From: Coriobacteriia bacterium
Lineage (GTDB): Bacteria > Actinomycetota > Coriobacteriia > Anaerosomatales > JAAXUF01
Length of the DNA stretch: 35,420 bases
Direction of reading: 5' to 3'
NCBI GenBank assembly: GCA_013334745.1
Contig: JAAXWY010000002.1
Span: 1-35,420 of the forward strand
The notes under the pieces were generated by a model. The model was not told the origin of the DNA and searched no databases. It worked only from the letters and a program-made list of their open reading frames with translations. Below are positions 23,142 to 30,946 of the stretch, in pieces (positions within the stretch are counted from its first letter, which is position 1; each line of letters begins with the position of its first letter). The translations under genes were made by a program, and so were the position numbers.

Positions 23142-23587
23142 TTCTGGACGCTCCTCATCTTGATGTAGGTGAAGATTCCGGCGCCTATCAGAATCAATGT
23201 CCCGACGAGCGCGAGCGCTCCGGGCCACGTGAGGTACTTGGCGAGCACCATGAGGATAGCAACGAACACGAATCCGAGTCCGATGACCATGAGTGCGGCC
23301 GCAGCCATCGCCGAGGCAAGCGTGAGCCCAAGCTGCTGAGTCGGAAGCACGACCTTGTCGCGCATGAGATCCGACGCTTCGGCGCGCAGCCAGTTGACCG
23401 CCATCTGAAGCAGGTCGGCGATCGCGTCGGCGAGCGACTCTCGCTGCGGTCCGGGGTCGGGAGCAGCAGCAGATTCGCCCGCGCCAGGCTCGCCGGTCGG
23501 CGTGGCGCTTGGCTCGGCGGGTACCTCAGGGGCAGGCGCAGCGGTCTGATCCTCGTGCGCCGGGACGTTCTCCTCGGCAGGTGTCAT
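23138..23587 (-). CDS. Phage-holin-3-6-like (DUF1469) membrane protein
   Basis: 149 residues. An acidic, Pro/Ala-rich disordered N-terminus (~1-50), an amphipathic helix (LADAIADLLQMAVNWLRAEA), then two membrane helices (GLTLASAMAAAALMVIGLGF onwards, and GALALVGTLILIGAGIFTYI). This is the layout of the actinobacterial 'phage holin superfamily III / DUF1469' proteins, which are chromosomal and usually not lytic. GAGGAAGG precedes the ATG. It is the first gene of a four-gene set that runs to 22058. Confidence 0.8.
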   Translation of the reverse strand: MTPAEENVPAHEDQTAAPAPEVPAEPSATPTGEPGAGESAAAPDPGPQRESLADAIADLLQMAVNWLRAEASDLMRDKVVLPTQQLGLTLASAMAAAALMVIGLGFVFVAILMVLAKYLTWPGALALVGTLILIGAGIFTYIKMRSVQK

Positions 23588-23635
23588 CGGTAGGACCTTC
23601 CTCGGTGTGGTGCGTGTGCTGCATTCAAGATACCC

Positions 23636-23670
23636 AAAACGGACGACGGCGCCGGAATTCCGGCGCCGTC
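23636..23670 (-). terminator. Intrinsic terminator built on a 26-nt perfect palindrome
   Basis: 23645-23670 is a perfect palindrome (arms GACGGCGCCGGAA). On the minus strand it is followed by GTCCGTTTTGGG, so it terminates the lysozyme-like gene just before the holin-like operon. Confidence 0.75.
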
Positions 23671-23706
23671 GGTGGCATTCAGTTTCTTCCGCGGTGCTTG
23701 TAGCGA

Positions 23707-24102
23707 CTAGTACCAGCCGTAGCGGTAGCAGTGCCGCAGAGCGGCGCGTGGGGTGCCGTAGCGATGCTTGATGTAGCGGATCGCCTTGCGGGTGTTCCAG
23801 GCCGGGTTGGTCCAGTACTTACGACCGAAGCTCGTCTTGAGCTGGAACAGTCCCTTGCACGAACGGTTGCGCGACAGTCGATGGTAGTTGCTCTCACGCT
23901 TGCAGATCTTGAGGAGCGCACGAACGTCGGCCTTCTTGAGATGCTTCTTCTTCGCTTCACGCTTGATGATCTTGATTGCGGACTTCTGGCTCTTACTCAG
24001 TGCGAATGCCGGAGCTGCCGCCACGGCGACGAACATGACCGCGAAAATGATGATGAGGGCGGTCCTGACGATGTGTGAGTACGAATTGGAGCTGCGATAC
24101 AA
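23707..24102 (-). CDS. Small secreted lysozyme-like (transglycosylase SLT) protein
   Basis: 131 residues with a signal peptide (cleavage about AFA-L, residue 35), a basic Lys/Arg-rich segment, and a compact lysozyme-like domain. The catalytic glutamate is expected in the ICKRES motif (Glu70), followed by the CKGLFQLK strand typical of SLT/goose-type lysozyme folds and WNTRKAIRYIKHRYG, with YRYGWY at the end. Four cysteines could form disulfides. It should cut or bind peptidoglycan outside the cell. The start is TTG 24102, with AAGGA upstream. It has its own promoter, a leader of about 340 nt and its own terminator. Confidence 0.82.
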   Translation of the reverse strand: MYRSSNSYSHIVRTALIIIFAVMFVAVAAAPAFALSKSQKSAIKIIKREAKKKHLKKADVRALLKICKRESNYHRLSRNRSCKGLFQLKTSFGRKYWTNPAWNTRKAIRYIKHRYGTPRAALRHCYRYGWY

Positions 24103-24443
24103 AGTCTCTTCCTTCCGTTGGGTTCAGGGCAGACGACGGCACGGAAGCAACAGGGGCACAGTACGTCCCTAAAGACAGCGAGTGGGGCTGGGGGAATAGC
24201 TAGCTGCCTCGCATCCGGCCACGAGGGGCGATTACTCGCCATCGTCTCGTGCCAGAGAAGCGCTATGCTCTTTGGCTTTGGACCTATGCAACATCTCTCG
24301 GTCGTTCTGTACTCGCCACGTTCATTCGGCGAGCCGTTAGGGCCGATCCGATCAGTCTTGTTTGCCAGCGTCCACCCTGCGGTCCAACGGCCGTTCTGAT
24401 CGTCATCCGGCCGAGCATGGTGGGGCTACGTACCTTGTAGGAC
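24103..24443 (-). other. Long structured 5' leader of the lysozyme-like gene
   Basis: From the predicted start near 24443 to the TTG at 24102 there is no coding sequence. Inverted repeats on this RNA include 24388-24393 with 24408-24413 (CGGCCG), 24312-24317 with 24328-24333 (CTCGCC/GGCGAG) and 24227-24231 with 24236-24240 (GGCGA/TCGCC). Actinobacterial cell-wall hydrolase genes often carry c-di-AMP riboswitches, but the conserved blocks of that class were not found. No known class could be assigned. Confidence 0.5.
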
Positions 24444-24449
24444 TCAGGG

Positions 24450-24455
24450 AGTATA
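24450..24455 (-). promoter_or_regulatory. Extended -10 promoter of the lysozyme-like gene
   Basis: TATACT on the minus strand, preceded by TGC (extended -10 form TGnTATACT). The 17-nt upstream position reads TGTCGT, a weak -35. It lies just after the terminator of the UPF0182 operon. Confidence 0.6.
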
Positions 24456-24469
24456 GCAGGAACGTTGCC

Positions 24470-24504
24470 AAAACGACACAAGCCCTGGGTTTCCAGGGCT
24501 TGTG
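24470..24504 (-). terminator. Intrinsic terminator of the HEAT/HD-GYP/UPF0182 operon
   Basis: A perfect 12-bp stem: CACAAGCCCTGG at 24477-24488 and its complement at 24493-24504, with a 4-nt loop. On the minus strand it is followed by TCGTTTTGG. It lies about 50 nt after the UPF0182 stop. Confidence 0.85.
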
Positions 24505-24555
24505 CGATGCGGCTATTCTATGCGTTTCGTCTGCTGTTCTATTCGGAACGACCTG

Positions 24556-27297
24556 CTATTTCGTGGCGCTCGCCTCTGCCGAGACCAACTGCTCGAGAAC
24601 CTTGCCCAGTTCGGCGATCTTCGCGCCGTAGGTCGCCCAGTCGCCCTTCTTCTGCGCAGCCGTCGCCTCGGCGAAGAGCTTGCGTGCAGCCGCTGCGGTC
24701 ACGCTCTGTCCGGGCGTCACCGTCGACGTCTCGGTGCTGGTGGGGGCCACTTGCCCGAACACCTTGAGCAGCGCGGCCTCGAGCGTGCGCTCCATCTCGA
24801 CCTTATCGGCGTAGACCACGAGCACCCGGGTGAGCTCAGGGATCGCCGTCGTCTCGGCTTGCAGGTAGAGCGGCTGCACGTAGACGATCGAGTCCTTGAT
24901 CGGGATGACGATCATGTTGCCGAAGATCGCCCGGCTCCCCCGCTGGTTCCACAGCGACAGTTGCGGCGAGATCGCGGCGTCCTGGTTGATCTGCGCGCTC
25001 ACCTGCTCGGGACCGAGCACGACGCGCTCCTTGGGGAACTGGTAGACCGTGCGTTTGCCGTAGTCGGCCGGATCCGAGTTGGCCGCCACCCACCCAATCA
25101 TGTTGTCGCGGTTTCGCGGCGTATACGGCTGCATGATGTAGAAGTGCTCTTCCTGCTCGCCCGGCAGGCGCATGAGCACGAAGAACGGCTCCATGATCTC
25201 GCCCTTGCGCTCGCCGGGGATCTCCCACTGGTCTTCTTTGTTGTAGAACACCCGAGGGTCGGTCATGTGATAGGTGCGGTAGATCTCGGCCTGCGCCTCG
25301 AAAAGCCCCTGCGGATAGCGGAAGTGCTCGCGGATCTTCGCCGGGATCTTGTCGGCGGGCTCGACGAGCGAAGGGAAGACCGACATCCACGCCGCAAGGA
25401 CCGGGTCGGTCGGGTCGAACGCGTAGAAGTGCGTCGTGCCGTCGAATGCGTCGATGGTGACCTTCACGGAGTTGCGCATGTAGTTGATGGTCGAGCCGGG
25501 CAGCCCCTCGGAGTACGGGAAGTTGCTCGACGTGGTGTAGGCATCGATGACCCACAGGATGCGCCCGTCGACGAGCACCGGATACGGGTCGCCCTCATAG
25601 GAGAGCCACGGAGCGAGCGCCTCCACGCGATCCATGATGTTGCGTCGCATGAGTACGCGGCTCTCGGGCTTCACGTACTCCGAGAACAGCACCTGGCTCG
25701 AACCGAGGTGCATCGCCCACGCTACGCGCGTCAGCATCCCACCGATCGGAACGCCCTGCTTGCCGGCGTACTCGTACTCGGCATTCTTGTCACCAAGCGG
25801 GAAGTCGAACTCCTTGATGCCGGTGTCCACCACCACGTAGTCGTCGGTGAGCTCGCCGAAGTAGATGCGCGGCTGATCGGTCTTGAGCGACGGCACGGTC
25901 GTTCGCGGCGGCACGTCGCCTATGAGGAACTTGGGCATGCCGCGCGAATCCGACGCGTTGACCGGGCTCATCACGATGCCGAACCCATGCGTGTAGACGA
26001 GGTGCCGATTGACCCAGGTCTGCGAGGTGTCGGGCAGCTGCGCGCTGTTCATCTCACGCGCCGAGATGAGCACCTGCTGCGTCGTGCCCTCGATGCTGTA
26101 GCGGTCCACGTCCACGTCGGGGAACTCGTAGTAGGTTCGAATGGACTGCAGCTGCGTGTAACCCTGCGACACGATGCTCGGATCCCACAGCCGCACGTTG
26201 GACAGCGTCTGCCGGTCGTCGAGTACGTCCTGTGCCGTGAGGTTCTCGGAGGCGGGGAAGCTCTTGCCCTCCACGTCGTTTAACCCGAACGCAGTTCGTG
26301 TCATCGCAATGTTGCGCTCGATGTAGGGCGCCTCGGCCGAGGCCTCGTTGGGCGCCACCACGAACTGCTGCACGAGCGCCGGCCACACCGCGCCGAGCAG
26401 CACCGATGCGCCCACCCACACACCCAGCGCGATCGCCGGCAGGCGCCAGCCCTGGAATCGGATGTTGGCGAGGAGCAGCACCGCGGTCAGCAGCGAGATC
26501 ACGATGAGGATCTTGAACGCGGGTATCTGCGCGTGGATGTCGGTGTAGCCGGCCCCGATGATCTGGCCGGTCGGCGAGAAGTCGAGCTTCCAGATGTCGA
26601 TCCAGTAGCTGAAGCCCCACGTAAGCACGAACAGCGCGAGCAACACCGAGATGTGCGCCTTGACGTGCGGCGCGAAGCCCTTGAGTTTCGCCCACGGCTG
26701 TATGGCGCCGTCGAGCACGTGGACGACCGCTGTGAGCAGCGTGGTCAGGAACAGGATCCCAAACAGCCACTCGACCACGAGGCTGTAGGCGGGCAACTTG
26801 AAGACGAAGAACCCTACGTCGCGTCCGAACTGCGGGTCATTGAGACCGAACGGCACAGACGAGAGGGCGAGGCGGAACGTCTCCCAGCTGTGGGACATCT
26901 CGACGCCGTTGGTGAACGCGAACAGGACCGCAGCGCCGATGATCGCCTTGTCCAGCAGCGGCCCGATGCCACCGCGAACCCGCGTCAGCCACTCCTCGAC
27001 CTGCACAGGCAGACCCTCGGGTAGCGTCACGGGCACCAGTCGCGGTGCCATTGAGCGCGCGACGCGCATGTTCACGAACAGGATCACGAAGGCCACCACG
27101 GCGAACACAGCGCCCACGGCGAGCTGGGACGTGATGCGCGTGACGAACACGTCGCGCTGCCCCATGTCCGAGAACCACGCGTAGTCGACCCACACGCGCG
27201 CGAGCCACTGCGCGAACGGCAGCCCGATGAACAGCACCGCTGCCACGATCGCACCGGCAATAGCGGTCAGACGAGTCCGATTGGAGCTCGAAGCCAT
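24556..27297 (-). CDS. UPF0182 family membrane protein
   Basis: 913 residues, the usual size for UPF0182 (COG1615), a family nearly confined to actinobacteria and a few others. About seven membrane helices occupy the first ~300 residues, followed by a large extracytoplasmic domain and an acidic-to-polar C-terminal tail with a short helix. Family-typical stretches include WFSDMGQRDVFVTRI near the start, ERNIAMTRTAFGLNDVEG and QFPKERVVLGPEQVSAQINQ with the following DAAISPQLSLWNQRGS. The function is unknown. The ATG has GGGGAGAG upstream. It is the last gene of a three-gene operon, 16 nt after the HD-GYP gene, so its expression is tied to those two signalling proteins. Confidence 0.95.
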   Translation of the reverse strand: MASSSNRTRLTAIAGAIVAAVLFIGLPFAQWLARVWVDYAWFSDMGQRDVFVTRITSQLAVGAVFAVVAFVILFVNMRVARSMAPRLVPVTLPEGLPVQVEEWLTRVRGGIGPLLDKAIIGAAVLFAFTNGVEMSHSWETFRLALSSVPFGLNDPQFGRDVGFFVFKLPAYSLVVEWLFGILFLTTLLTAVVHVLDGAIQPWAKLKGFAPHVKAHISVLLALFVLTWGFSYWIDIWKLDFSPTGQIIGAGYTDIHAQIPAFKILIVISLLTAVLLLANIRFQGWRLPAIALGVWVGASVLLGAVWPALVQQFVVAPNEASAEAPYIERNIAMTRTAFGLNDVEGKSFPASENLTAQDVLDDRQTLSNVRLWDPSIVSQGYTQLQSIRTYYEFPDVDVDRYSIEGTTQQVLISAREMNSAQLPDTSQTWVNRHLVYTHGFGIVMSPVNASDSRGMPKFLIGDVPPRTTVPSLKTDQPRIYFGELTDDYVVVDTGIKEFDFPLGDKNAEYEYAGKQGVPIGGMLTRVAWAMHLGSSQVLFSEYVKPESRVLMRRNIMDRVEALAPWLSYEGDPYPVLVDGRILWVIDAYTTSSNFPYSEGLPGSTINYMRNSVKVTIDAFDGTTHFYAFDPTDPVLAAWMSVFPSLVEPADKIPAKIREHFRYPQGLFEAQAEIYRTYHMTDPRVFYNKEDQWEIPGERKGEIMEPFFVLMRLPGEQEEHFYIMQPYTPRNRDNMIGWVAANSDPADYGKRTVYQFPKERVVLGPEQVSAQINQDAAISPQLSLWNQRGSRAIFGNMIVIPIKDSIVYVQPLYLQAETTAIPELTRVLVVYADKVEMERTLEAALLKVFGQVAPTSTETSTVTPGQSVTAAAARKLFAEATAAQKKGDWATYGAKIAELGKVLEQLVSAEASATK

Positions 27298-27313
27298 GGT
27301 CTCTCCCCTTGCG

Positions 27314-28726
27314 TCAGAGGTAGTCGTCGATATCGATGTTGAGCGTCGCCGGGTCGATGAGCCCCAGAACGCTCAGCTCCGGTCGCGCGTCGAGCGCGAT
27401 CTCGACTGGCGTCACGGTCGTGCCGTCGGCGTTCGCGATCACGCGAACGCGGGGCTTGTGCGGATCGTCCTCGGAGGGCGCGACCACCACCGCAACACGA
27501 TTGTCCGAGAGCAGTATCACCGAGCGCGGCGGGTAGGCACCCATCATGCGCGCGAACAGCCTGACGAGGACCGGGTCGAGCGTCGAGCCTGCACTTTCGA
27601 CGATCACGCGCATCGCAACGTCTTGTGCGCGCGCCGCCGAGTAGCTGCGATTCGAGGTCATGGCGTCGTAACTGTCGGCGATCGCGACGATGCGGCTCGC
27701 GACGTGCTGCTTGCGTCGCGGCGTGCGCGACGGATACCCGCTGCCGTCCCACGCCATGTGGTGTTCGAGAATCGGGAGCAGCACGGCGCTGTCCACTCCG
27801 GCCATCTGCGACGCCATCTTCGCGCCGAGCATCGGGTGCCTGCGCACACGCTCCCACTCCTCGGCGTCGAGTTTGCCGGGCTTCTCGATGATGTCGAGCC
27901 CTACCTCGAGCTTGCCGATGTCATGCAGCAACGCACCGGAACCCAGGGCGCTGAGGAAATGCGGGTCACGCGTGACGGTCGAGCCGAGCGCCACCGAGAG
28001 GATCGCGACGTTGGCCGAGTGGTAGTAGGTGTACTCGCTGAAGCTCTTCAGCCCTGCCATCTGGAGCATCGCACTGCGATCGGACAACACGTTGTCGACG
28101 AGCGACTTCGTGACCCCGGCGACCCGCCGAGGCGCCACTCCGGCGTCCGACGCGATGGCCGAGTGAATCTCTCGGATGACCGAGATCGCACCGTCGAACG
28201 CCATGCGGGCGTCCTCGGATATCTCGTGCCGCTCCTCGGGGCCGATCTGGATGACGCCCACGAGCCCGATCTCGACGCTGGTCAGTCGCGCCGCGGCTGT
28301 GAGCGTTTCGACTCCCCCGGCCTCCTCGATCTCGTTGGTGCTCGCCGAGACCACGCGCATCGCACGCACGAGTTCTGTGCGCGTCGTCCCTGCGCGGAAG
28401 TGAATCGCGCCGATGCCCATCGCGCTGAGTTCTCGGCCGAGCTGATCGAAGAGCACCGACTCCTCGGTCAGCAGTTGCTCGCCGAGAAGCACCTCGCCAT
28501 CGAGGAACACGAGCTGAACGTCGGCTCCCTCGTCGTAGTAGGCGCGCAGCACGGCGTCGAGATCGTCGATGGCCGCACCGACCGACGGGTGCTCGAACGG
28601 ATAGAAACGTGCGGCTCGGCGTACGGCATGGATCCGCGCCAGCACATCACGCGTGCGGCGGACCTGCTCGAGTGAGTACTTTCCGGAGACGGTGCCCTCA
28701 CCGATGATCGGCGCGTAGTCGCTCAT
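27314..28726 (-). CDS. HD-GYP domain protein with shared N-terminal domain
   Basis: 470 residues. An N-terminal domain (~25-160) opens with ARFYPFEHP and resembles those of the HEAT-repeat protein and the gene at 34952. A linker follows, then an HD-GYP domain (~205-400): His236, LLHDIGK (His268-Asp269), RRHPMLG (His297), HHMAWDGSGYP (His322, His323, GYP 330-332) and ADSYDAMTSNRSY (Asp351). The family hydrolyses cyclic dinucleotides, mostly c-di-GMP. The usual Glu after the double His is Met here, but all metal-binding His and Asp and the GYP are kept. The C-terminal ~70 residues form a small beta domain, as in many HD-GYP proteins. Its ATG overlaps the HEAT gene stop (ATGA). Confidence 0.93.
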   Translation of the reverse strand: MSDYAPIIGEGTVSGKYSLEQVRRTRDVLARIHAVRRAARFYPFEHPSVGAAIDDLDAVLRAYYDEGADVQLVFLDGEVLLGEQLLTEESVLFDQLGRELSAMGIGAIHFRAGTTRTELVRAMRVVSASTNEIEEAGGVETLTAAARLTSVEIGLVGVIQIGPEERHEISEDARMAFDGAISVIREIHSAIASDAGVAPRRVAGVTKSLVDNVLSDRSAMLQMAGLKSFSEYTYYHSANVAILSVALGSTVTRDPHFLSALGSGALLHDIGKLEVGLDIIEKPGKLDAEEWERVRRHPMLGAKMASQMAGVDSAVLLPILEHHMAWDGSGYPSRTPRRKQHVASRIVAIADSYDAMTSNRSYSAARAQDVAMRVIVESAGSTLDPVLVRLFARMMGAYPPRSVILLSDNRVAVVVAPSEDDPHKPRVRVIANADGTTVTPVEIALDARPELSVLGLIDPATLNIDIDDYL

Positions 28727-30855
28727 GAGGCACCGCCGTTCCCGTGCACGCGTTGGATCGCGGTCTCGGCGGCGCTGCGCAGCTCGCGCGACTTGCCGCC
28801 GCCGAGCAGGGCCCGGCGTCCGGCCAACGACTGCAGCGTGGGTAGCGCTTGAACGGCCCGGAGGCGTCCGAGCGCTTCGATCGCCTCGACGCGCGGCCCC
28901 ATCTCACGGTTGCCGCGGCCCTCGCCGCGAGCCACCTGCTCGAGCGCCGAGACGGCATCGGTCATGCCCTTCTGCCCGATGAACCGCGCGGCGAGCTGCA
29001 CATTCTGCGCATCCTCATCGGAGAGGTACTGGATCATCATCTGAGCGGCGAGTCTGTCGCCCTGGTTCGACAGCGCACGCACGGTCTCGCGTCGGACGCG
29101 CGCGTCCGGATGCCGCAGCACGCGCTCGAGGTACGGCAGGATCGTCGGCGACTTCGTGGAGCCGAGGATGCTGACGACGTTGCGCACGAAATACCAGCGT
29201 GGGTCGGTCACTCCTTCGCCGAGCTCGGCGATGTATGCGGGCGCGAGCGCGCTCAGCGTCTCCACGAGACTCTTGCGCGCGGCCATGTCGGGCTCGTCGG
29301 CGAGTTGGTCGAGCATCGGCTTGATGGCCAGCGAGCCGAGCATCGCGATGAGCCGGGTGGCTGACTCGTGCTCGATTGAGTGCTGCGGGTAGACGCGGAG
29401 CGCCTGCACGATCGAGCGCAGGTCACGCGGACTCGCGAAGTGACTGACCGAGCGGGCGAGCCGCGTACGCTGCTCCGCCGACAGCGAGCCGCTCTGCGAG
29501 GCGGCACCGATCATCGCCGACACCTCGACCGCGACCTCGAACTCGCCGCGCTCGATGAGCAGGCTGACCGCGCTCTCGATGCGGCCCATGGTCACGTCGA
29601 ACGCCTCGCCGCTGTCGTCGAGGGTGACCAGCGTGACGAGCGCCGCGATGACGTCGCCGTCGGTGATGCCGTGCGCGGCCTCCTCACGCAGTGCGACGAT
29701 CTCGGGGTCGGCATCGGTGGACTGCGCAGCCATCGGGGCCTTGTCGATCAGCTCGATGACCACGTCGCTGGGCCGTGAAAACGCCGCGCCCGACGTGTCG
29801 ACTACGGGAAGCTGCGCAGGCGCGGCTTCCGCGAGAATCGAGTCGATCTCATCGGCGGACATGCCTTGCTCGAGCAACACCGACCCAGCGGCTCGCATGA
29901 GTCCGTCTTTGTCGATGCCGGAGATGGTGCTCAGATTGCGAATCGCGCGCACCATCGCGATGCGAACGCCCTCGGTGGTCGAACCCGTGGCGAACATGCG
30001 GCAGAGCTCCTCGGCCTCCATCTGGCGCACCACCGCAGCGAGCGGAGCCGAGCTTCGCGCCTGCGGCAGGAGCTTCTCGGCGAGCAGTTCGCTACGGACG
30101 TCCTGCGCCAGCCCCAGGGCCGCCTCCGCGAGGGAGCGCATGCGCTCGTCGCGCTGGTCGTCCTCGAGCGCCCACGCGAGGTGCGCGAGCCGGAAGAACG
30201 CATCGGACATGCGCTCGAAGCCCGATGCACCGCCGGCCAGAAGCGACTCGCTGAGATAGTCTCGGACGGCGGCGGGGTTGCTCATGAAGCGGGCGATGGT
30301 GGTCTGCTCGCCGGCGGCTCCCCGGCGTGCGCGCGCCACCAGGTCGTCGATCTCCTCGACCGTGAGCGCCTTGGTCTCGTCGAGGAACGCGGGTGCCTCG
30401 GCGTCGATCAGCGCGATACGCGCCTCGGTGACGGTGATGGTGCCGACGTTCTGCTCCCAGAACCGGGTCTCGAACCCCCCGGTCGCCGCAAGCTCCTCGG
30501 CTGGCACGCTGAGCAGCGTGAGAAACGCGAGGAGGTCATCGGCATCGGTGCCGGAGTGGAAGCGGACGTCCGAGAGCATTCGGTTGTAGAACTCGCGTGC
30601 GAACGAAAGGATGCCCTGACGACCGTCGAGGATCGGCATCTCGTCGAAGAACAGCCCGTCTCGGGTGACGGCGATTCGCACTTCGGGGAGATGTGCGAGG
30701 GCCTCCTCGAGGACGGCGACGGTGTTGCGACCGGCTTCGCGCGGAATCGCGCTCGACGGCGGATACAGCGACACGGCCTTGTAGGCGATGGCGAGCTGGC
30801 GCACGAAGCGCTCGATGACCGCAGGTACACCCCCGCTGTTCGGCTCAGGTGCCAC
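28723..30855 (-). CDS. HEAT-repeat protein with shared N-terminal domain
   Basis: 710 residues from GTG 30855. An N-terminal domain (~15-150) carries KAVSLYPPSSAIPRE, RDGLFFDEMPIL and SGTDADDLLAFLTLLS; a middle helical region runs to ~400; the C-terminus (~480-700) is HEAT repeats, clear in LPYLERVLRHPDARVRRETV, RALSNQGD and RVEAIEALGRLRAVQALPTL. GTG 30855 is preferred over ATG 30900: GAAGG lies 7 nt before it, while the ATG sits inside a -10 box. HEAT arrays bind partner proteins, so a scaffold role with the translationally coupled HD-GYP protein is likely (inference). No enzyme motif is seen. Confidence 0.85.
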   Translation of the reverse strand: MAPEPNSGGVPAVIERFVRQLAIAYKAVSLYPPSSAIPREAGRNTVAVLEEALAHLPEVRIAVTRDGLFFDEMPILDGRQGILSFAREFYNRMLSDVRFHSGTDADDLLAFLTLLSVPAEELAATGGFETRFWEQNVGTITVTEARIALIDAEAPAFLDETKALTVEEIDDLVARARRGAAGEQTTIARFMSNPAAVRDYLSESLLAGGASGFERMSDAFFRLAHLAWALEDDQRDERMRSLAEAALGLAQDVRSELLAEKLLPQARSSAPLAAVVRQMEAEELCRMFATGSTTEGVRIAMVRAIRNLSTISGIDKDGLMRAAGSVLLEQGMSADEIDSILAEAAPAQLPVVDTSGAAFSRPSDVVIELIDKAPMAAQSTDADPEIVALREEAAHGITDGDVIAALVTLVTLDDSGEAFDVTMGRIESAVSLLIERGEFEVAVEVSAMIGAASQSGSLSAEQRTRLARSVSHFASPRDLRSIVQALRVYPQHSIEHESATRLIAMLGSLAIKPMLDQLADEPDMAARKSLVETLSALAPAYIAELGEGVTDPRWYFVRNVVSILGSTKSPTILPYLERVLRHPDARVRRETVRALSNQGDRLAAQMMIQYLSDEDAQNVQLAARFIGQKGMTDAVSALEQVARGEGRGNREMGPRVEAIEALGRLRAVQALPTLQSLAGRRALLGGGKSRELRSAAETAIQRVHGNGGAS

Positions 30856-30898
30856 GCCTCGCCCTTCTATGTGCCGCCGCCCAATCAGCGCCGCGTAC

Positions 30899-30904
30899 AT
30901 TATA
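30899..30904 (-). promoter_or_regulatory. -10 box of the HEAT/HD-GYP/UPF0182 operon
   Basis: A perfect TATAAT on the minus strand, 43 nt before GTG 30855, giving a leader of about 37 nt that contains the GAAGG site. The -35 region is not recognisable. It is back to back with the maf -10 on the other strand. Confidence 0.6.
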
Positions 30905-30931
30905 GGCGCACGAGCCGACGTCGGGCCGCGC

Positions 30932-30946
30932 TATCATCTGCGTGTG
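30932..30946 (+). promoter_or_regulatory. -10 box placed for a leaderless maf transcript
   Basis: TATCAT at 30932-30937 ends 6 nt before the GTG at 30944, the same arrangement as before the HAD gene at 9321. No ribosome-binding site is present, so leaderless translation is likely. Confidence 0.5.

Noticed and set aside
24273-24366. GEMM (c-di-GMP-I) riboswitch on the minus strand: GGCAAAC at 24360-24366 and CAAAGCCA at 24273-24280
   Set aside because: The two blocks are about 80 nt apart instead of about 20, and the tetraloop/receptor context is absent.
24502-26283. Long open frame on the plus strand opposite the UPF0182 gene
   Set aside because: It is the antisense of a high-GC gene; the product is Arg/His/Asp-rich with no family resemblance. 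The same applies to 3428-4411, 13542-14675, 15059-16156 and 15979-17235.
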